NCBI GenBank assembly: GCA_012800435.1 | Contig: JAAZJH010000063.1 | Location: forward strand, 1 to 64,000 | DNA length: 64,000 bases | Reading direction: 5' to 3' | DNA from: Clostridiaceae bacterium | Lineage (GTDB): Bacteria; Bacillota; Clostridia; Saccharofermentanales; DTU023 | Part shown: positions 59,116 through 64,000 of the stretch, one piece after another | Layout of the letters: every line of letters begins with the position of its first letter | Position numbering within the stretch: the stretch's first letter is position 1 | Notes under the pieces: generated by a model | What the model saw: the letters and a program-made list of their open reading frames with translations, nothing else | What the model was told of the DNA's origin: nothing | The model's database searches: none | Made by a program: the position numbers and the translations under genes

Positions 59116-59161
59116 AGTAACCGGGTTTAATAATCTAAAGTAACCGTGTTTAATAATCTAT
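59116..59161. repeat. Tandem 23-bp direct repeat upstream of rsfS
   Basis: AGTAACCGGGTTTAATAATCTAA / AGTAACCGTGTTTAATAATCTAT (21/23 identical). Confidence 0.85.
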
Positions 59162-59216
59162 AAATGTAGTCAAGTCCTAAATGTCGTTGCCCTTAGGATA
59201 GTCGATTGCTAAAGCG

Positions 59217-60629
59217 TTAACCGAGGTCATGATAAGCGGCGATACTCAAGGGATGTGGATTTTTCTCCTTGCGTTTAAGCGCAACAAATGTTTCATCGAG
59301 ACAGAGGCGCATCGCGCCATTTAAGTCTCCATGAAGCGCGCGGTCTCGAATTGGTTCCAGACGGACAAATGATCTATCATAGCTAATTTTATCGGAAAGA
59401 TAGAGCACTTTTTCGAGCGATGTCATACTCGGTCGTGCCGTCGAGTGAAAACAGATGGAATCTAAGATATCGGGATCATCGACGCCAAATATCTTCTTTG
59501 CCAGCATTGCTCCTGCAGGTCCATGCAGGATGTTTTTGCTAAGAGATGACGCCCAAAGAGCACTATCGTTCATTTTTAAACAGGATGAGGACTCCATTTG
59601 AACGGAACATGAACATCCATCATCTTTGCCGTACACAACTTCAGTCCTAGTGGTCTGAAAAGTTGAGTTTGTATTTTTTTCGTTTTCAAAAGATGGATCT
59701 TTGACGATCTTTGCTGCATTCTTCGCAAAAGGATGATTCGTTAAATAACCTTCAGCCAGAAAGCGGCGTTCTTTTGCCGGAAGATTTTTCGCGGCATCAT
59801 GTAATAGACCGGCAACAAACGCCTTTTCAATGTCCACACCGTTTGCAAGCGCTAGACGCGCCGCGTACTGCGCGACTGAGACCGCATGAAGACGTTGCTT
59901 TTGTGTGTAATAGCGCCAAGCGACTTGTTCTGCGCTGCGAACACGGTTCCATGCTTCTTGAGTAAGTGCGTCGTATTCATCTTGAAAATTATAGATGCGA
60001 TAGGTGTTGATCAGGTCAACTACCTTATCCGGACAGTCGCCATAAACGCTTTTCCCCTGCTGAAGAGCCGTCCGCAAGTTGCTCGATGAAAGGGATGAAG
60101 GAGGCATATTGAAGAACACGACACGGGCATCATCGTCTTGTCGATAGCGTTCCGCTAACTCGCGCATCTTCTCCATGTTGTCATCTCCCCGGCGAGCAAC
60201 GGCAAACACAACCTTGCGCGCGAGCTCTTTATAACGATACCAACTCGGAAGTGCTTCAAATGAGTCTGAGCCAATCACCAGATAAAGCGGATCGGGCATG
60301 ATCTTATTAAAAAGATGGGTCACAGTATCGAAGGTATAGCTGATAGCAGGTGTCTTAATTTCTTCATCGGATACTAGGACTTTAGGAACACCCAAAACTC
60401 CGCGTACAGACATTTCATAACGAAAAGCCGCCATTCGCATTCGTGTTGTTTTATGCGGAGCCCAACCGAGCGGCATAACCAAGAGCACCTCAACAGGAAG
60501 CGCATCAATAGCGCTCTTTGCAAGCATGCGATGAGCGTTGTGAAAGGGATCAAACGATCCGCCCATCAGTGCGATCGGCTGCTCTTTGAAACTTTCAAGC
60601 GGGTCTACATGAGATTTCTTGATATCCAT
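59217..60629 (-). CDS. nadD: Nicotinate-nucleotide adenylyltransferase fused to YqeK-like HD hydrolase
   Basis: ALMGGSFDPFHNAHRMLA, SSSNLRTALQQGKSV (NadD); RLHAVSVAQYAARLALANGVDIEKAFVAGLLHDAAKNL ... LHGPAGAMLAKKIFGVDDPDILDSICFHSTARPSMTSLEKVLYLSDKIS (YqeK). Confidence 0.94.
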   Translation of the reverse strand: MDIKKSHVDPLESFKEQPIALMGGSFDPFHNAHRMLAKSAIDALPVEVLLVMPLGWAPHKTTRMRMAAFRYEMSVRGVLGVPKVLVSDEEIKTPAISYTFDTVTHLFNKIMPDPLYLVIGSDSFEALPSWYRYKELARKVVFAVARRGDDNMEKMRELAERYRQDDDARVVFFNMPPSSLSSSNLRTALQQGKSVYGDCPDKVVDLINTYRIYNFQDEYDALTQEAWNRVRSAEQVAWRYYTQKQRLHAVSVAQYAARLALANGVDIEKAFVAGLLHDAAKNLPAKERRFLAEGYLTNHPFAKNAAKIVKDPSFENEKNTNSTFQTTRTEVVYGKDDGCSCSVQMESSSCLKMNDSALWASSLSKNILHGPAGAMLAKKIFGVDDPDILDSICFHSTARPSMTSLEKVLYLSDKISYDRSFVRLEPIRDRALHGDLNGAMRLCLDETFVALKRKEKNPHPLSIAAYHDLG

Positions 60630-61771
60630 CAGTTTTTCTTCAATGCTTGTTCATCTTCTGTTTCACGCCTTTGAGCATCGATCATCAGCCACGCGTTGAT
60701 GAATCCGTCGATATCGCCGTCCATTACGCCGTCTACATCACTCGTTTCGAAGTCTGTTCGGTGGTCTCGCACCATCGTATAGGGGCAAAAAACATACGAG
60801 CGAATTTGGCTTCCCCAAGCATTGTCGACGACGTCGCCTTTTAAGTCCTCAATGCGCTCAAGCTGGCGCTGCTGTGCGATCTGGTACAGCTTCGAGGTAA
60901 GAATGGACATCGCCGTGGCTCGATTTTGGATCTGAGATCGTTCATTCTGACATGTAACGACGATACCTGTCGGCAGATGCGTGATGCGAACCGCGGAACT
61001 TGTTTTGTTGACGTGCTGTCCTCCTGCTCCGGATGCACGATATGTATCGACTTTCAGATCGTCGGGATCGATATTGATTTCAATTGTTTCATCGAATTCA
61101 GGTAACACTTCACAGGACGCGAATGAAGTGTGTCTTCGTCCGGAAGAATCAAATGGTGAAATGCGGACAAGCCTATGGACACCGTGTTCGCTTCGGAGGT
61201 ATCCGTACGCATTTTCTCCTGATACACGGAAAGACAATGATTTTAGACCCGCTTCGTCGCCATCGACAAAATCGAGTACTTGAAATTCAAAATCACGCTT
61301 TTCTGCCCAACGCATATACATACGGCTTAACATTTCCGCCCAATCCTGAGCTTCCGTGCCGCCTGCACCGGCATGGAGGGTAACGAGCGCATTCATGCGA
61401 TCATGTTCACCATTGAGCAACGTCTCAAGGCGAAGCCGCTCAAAACTTTGATTCCACACATGCAGCCCTTTTTCAGCTTCTTGAAGTGCTTCTGAATCTC
61501 CCTCCTCTTCCGCAAGTTCAAGAAGCACTTCAAGATCTTCGATGTCATTTCCAAGTTGGCGGAATTGATCTGCTTTTTTCGTAAGATAAGCAATCCGCTT
61601 TTGTACGATTTGCGCGCGGTCCGGATCATTCCAGAAATTTGGGCTTGCAGATTCTTCTGTTAAACGCTTTATTTCATCTTTATCTTGGCCAAGACGAAGT
61701 GATTCTTCAAGCGGCGGTAAACGCTTAATATAGTTCTCTATATCGCTTTTCAATTCTTCAATCGCTATCAT
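60629..61771 (-). CDS. prfB: Peptide chain release factor 2 (single continuous ORF)
   Basis: LHAGAGGTEAQDWAEMLSRMYMRW, YRASGAGGQHVNKTSSAVRITHLPTGIVVTCQNERSQIQNR, RSYVFCPYTMVRDHRT. Confidence 0.96.
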   Translation of the reverse strand: MIAIEELKSDIENYIKRLPPLEESLRLGQDKDEIKRLTEESASPNFWNDPDRAQIVQKRIAYLTKKADQFRQLGNDIEDLEVLLELAEEEGDSEALQEAEKGLHVWNQSFERLRLETLLNGEHDRMNALVTLHAGAGGTEAQDWAEMLSRMYMRWAEKRDFEFQVLDFVDGDEAGLKSLSFRVSGENAYGYLRSEHGVHRLVRISPFDSSGRRHTSFASCEVLPEFDETIEINIDPDDLKVDTYRASGAGGQHVNKTSSAVRITHLPTGIVVTCQNERSQIQNRATAMSILTSKLYQIAQQRQLERIEDLKGDVVDNAWGSQIRSYVFCPYTMVRDHRTDFETSDVDGVMDGDIDGFINAWLMIDAQRRETEDEQALKKN

Positions 61772-61890
61772 AATGAGTTCCAATTCTGTCTAAAGGCTGT
61801 GCGCTGCGCCTGCAATAAGTGCTAAAACAAGCACATGGCATCAAAGGTATTATAAGTTAAATACAAAGGGATACAAGGCAAAACGCCTCG

Positions 61891-62712
61891 TCATTGCTCA
61901 TCCATACGATCTTGAAAAGCCGGACTTTCCTTGTAATAGGCAAGACGAAATGTAATGCCTGCCATACGTCCAAACGACAAAGTCTTCAAGGCGAAGAAAA
62001 ACGCGCGGATTAAGCCATCCACTGTCGCTTTTGATCCCATTATCAGCAACAGGACGTTTTCACCAAAATTAAGAACTGACCTCAAAAAAAAGAAAGATAC
62101 AAAAATTGCAAACTTCATACCGCCAGTCAGTGCGGCACTTGATTCAAGAGAGGACGGGATATTTTTTTCATCAAAAATCAATACAAATACAGACATGGAA
62201 AACGTAGAGGCCACGATATAGAACGGAACACGATAAAGCGGAAGAGAAAGAACGTAGATGATCAAAGTTGATGCGACAATCAACAATAAGGACGGGAATG
62301 CGCGCGTCGCTGCCCGTAAAGGAGAAACATTCTCTTTTAAGGTAAAAAGCGGTAAATCTATAATCAGCGGGTTTCTTCTAAATATGACTTGATCATCAGC
62401 TAATGTATCTTCTTTTAGAGGACGCATTGGCTCTGTCAACCAATGAAGCGCGTATAAAAGCATGAAAAAGAGAGCTATAACAAAAAGCCCCGTCTCCTTC
62501 AAAAGAGCGATTACCCATGCGTTTGGCGGAAATGGGAACGCTGTTTGTGTTACAGTAAAACGCATGATTTTCTGCTGAAAATCGAAGATCGCCTGCGTAT
62601 CATATTCTGTAAGATAAACAGCCGACGCAAGCGCAAACAGAATCAGAAACCATCTGTGCACACGTCGTTTATCCGACAAATGATCAATTTTCAATGCTTC
62701 AAAAACGGCCAT
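61891..62712 (-). CDS. Polytopic membrane protein (Yip1-like)
   Basis: About six predicted TM segments by eye; overall layout resembles Yip1/YIP-type proteins. Confidence 0.55.
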   Translation of the reverse strand: MAVFEALKIDHLSDKRRVHRWFLILFALASAVYLTEYDTQAIFDFQQKIMRFTVTQTAFPFPPNAWVIALLKETGLFVIALFFMLLYALHWLTEPMRPLKEDTLADDQVIFRRNPLIIDLPLFTLKENVSPLRAATRAFPSLLLIVASTLIIYVLSLPLYRVPFYIVASTFSMSVFVLIFDEKNIPSSLESSAALTGGMKFAIFVSFFFLRSVLNFGENVLLLIMGSKATVDGLIRAFFFALKTLSFGRMAGITFRLAYYKESPAFQDRMDEQ

Positions 62713-62744
62713 GTTTTACGTTATACAGCTCCTATTCATAGCGA

Positions 62745-62760
62745 GGTAAACCGTGTTTAA
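62745..62760. repeat. Third copy of the promoter-proximal motif found at 59116-59161
   Basis: GTAAACCGTGTTTAAT, 33 bp upstream of the 61891..62712 (-) start. Confidence 0.6.
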
Positions 62761-62833
62761 TCGTCTCAATCCACGGGATAGCGTAACACAAACATCGACA
62801 ATCTGTCATCTGTTTGGTACTGCGTTGAAAAAG

Positions 62834-63295
62834 TCAGCTCTTAGGCGTGATAATCTGTATGACGCCGCGTATCAAGGAAAGTTTATTGACCAATTCGTTA
62901 ACATCATCCTGACCTAAGTCTATCTGAAAAGTCACCAAAGCGTGTACGAGACCGTTCATCGGCAGTCCCTGCTGAAATGACAATATCGACGCGCCCGATT
63001 CGAAAAAGGCATCTAAGCAACGCTGTACAATTCGATCGGTACTTTCCGTGACGAGAAGCAATGTCATGACCGGTTTGTCAGTGAAAGATATTGGATCTCG
63101 AACCGCCGTCCTGTATTTATAGTACGCGCTTCGACTGATGCCTGCATCGCGAACTGCTTCACTTACCGTCGTCGAATGACTTGTGTCAAGGCGGCGTTTG
63201 ACGTCCATAACTTTGAGAAAGACGTCCGGAAGCACATCCTCGCGCACCAGATAAAAGTTCTCTTTTTTGTCCTTTAAGGTTTTACGTTTTGCCAT
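62834..63295 (-). CDS. UPF0735-type ACT-domain protein (PheB-like)
   Basis: FYLVREDVLPDVFLKVMDVKRRL, GISRSAYYKYRTAVRDP, ACT-like C-terminus; AAGGAG before ATG 63295. Confidence 0.88.
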   Translation of the reverse strand: MAKRKTLKDKKENFYLVREDVLPDVFLKVMDVKRRLDTSHSTTVSEAVRDAGISRSAYYKYRTAVRDPISFTDKPVMTLLLVTESTDRIVQRCLDAFFESGASILSFQQGLPMNGLVHALVTFQIDLGQDDVNELVNKLSLIRGVIQIITPKS

Positions 63296-63938
63296 GCCGT
63301 GCTCCTTCTTGTGGAGTGAGACCGATATCGATAAAAAAAGCATTTAGCGCTCTGCCACGATGACTGACGGCATTTTTCTCCTCTTCGGAAAACTCTGCCA
63401 ACGTTCGTGATTGACCTTCCGGGATAAATATGGGATCGTAACCAAAACCTTCTGTCCCGGACGGTTTTTCAGCGATTTTACCTGCCAATTTCCCGCGGTA
63501 CAGACGTTCCTCTCCTGAAGAGAAAATGACAGCGATTGAGCACAGAAACGCAGCATCTCTATGTGATTCGTATCTGAGCTCATGAAGTATTTTGTCCATC
63601 CGATCATGATCTGTCGCCAACAATCCCGCAAATCGAGAAGAATAAATCCCGGGCGCGCCCTCAAGTGCATCAATGACCAAGCCGGAGTCATCAGACAATA
63701 CCATATCTCTCGTAATCGAGTACACTGACCTTGCCTTGCATAGCGCGTTTTCATCAAACGATGATCCTTTTTCTTCAATATCGATAGCAAGATCCGCATC
63801 AGTCAGGCTTCTGAACACAACAGGATAACCCGCCGCCATAGCACGGAATTCACGTACCTTAAAAGCATTGTGGGTCGCGATTAAAATGGAAAGAGGTGCT
63901 ATATTTCCTTTTTCATCTATGCGATTCGTCGTGATCAT
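63282..63938 (-). CDS. rdgB: XTP/dITP pyrophosphatase (HAM1/RdgB family)
   Basis: ILIATHNAFKVREFRAM, SSFDENALCKARSVYSIT, LSDDSGLVIDALEGAPGIYSSRFAG, EGFGYDPIFIPEGQSRTLAEFSEEEKNAVSHRGRAL. Confidence 0.96.
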   Translation of the reverse strand: MITTNRIDEKGNIAPLSILIATHNAFKVREFRAMAAGYPVVFRSLTDADLAIDIEEKGSSFDENALCKARSVYSITRDMVLSDDSGLVIDALEGAPGIYSSRFAGLLATDHDRMDKILHELRYESHRDAAFLCSIAVIFSSGEERLYRGKLAGKIAEKPSGTEGFGYDPIFIPEGQSRTLAEFSEEEKNAVSHRGRALNAFFIDIGLTPQEGARHGKT

Positions 63939-64000
63939 TATTGTAGATTCTCCTATCGAAGAAAAAGCGAGTTCATAGCGCCAAAAAATCGGCGATCGCA

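Overview
The window is a chromosomal segment of a Firmicute, probably Clostridia-like (inferred from gene content and synteny; species not determined). It is dominated by housekeeping genes. I found no CRISPR array, transposase, prophage or rRNA operon. Main blocks are: tryptophanase 3' part, UbiX/LpdD-like pair and GntR; rpsO-pnp; rplS-rbgA-rnhB::yraN; cysteine desulfurase-thiI-glyA-rarA-nifS-nifU; M18 peptidase and oadA-like carboxyltransferase; asd; lexA divergent from a membrane protein gene; a reverse-strand miaB-mutS-mutL-miaA-hfq cluster; HIT-alaS; a PP2C-like/TM/LysM protein; ispD-radA; an accessory stretch (acyl-CoA ligase, HAD, RocB-like peptidase, DMT exporter, LytTR regulator with decayed kinase, eda-uxuA, OYE-family reductase); murD, comEA and two tRNAs; rsfS, nadD::yqeK, prfB, an ACT-domain protein and rdgB. 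The observations I rate highest are: (1) a degenerate PP2C-like cytoplasmic domain joined through one TM helix to an extracellular LysM-like domain; (2) a 159-aa single-TM protein encoded divergently from lexA beside three SOS-box-like sites, in the position of Bacillus yneA but without LysM; (3) a multi-helix, possibly pseudoknotted intergenic region upstream of thiI; (4) an RNase HII-YraN fusion; (5) a UbiX/LpdD-like pair without UbiD, behind a 13-bp hairpin with a possible competing arm; (6) a 23-bp tandem promoter-proximal motif that recurs about 3.6 kb away. All family calls are by eye from protein motifs; no database search was run.
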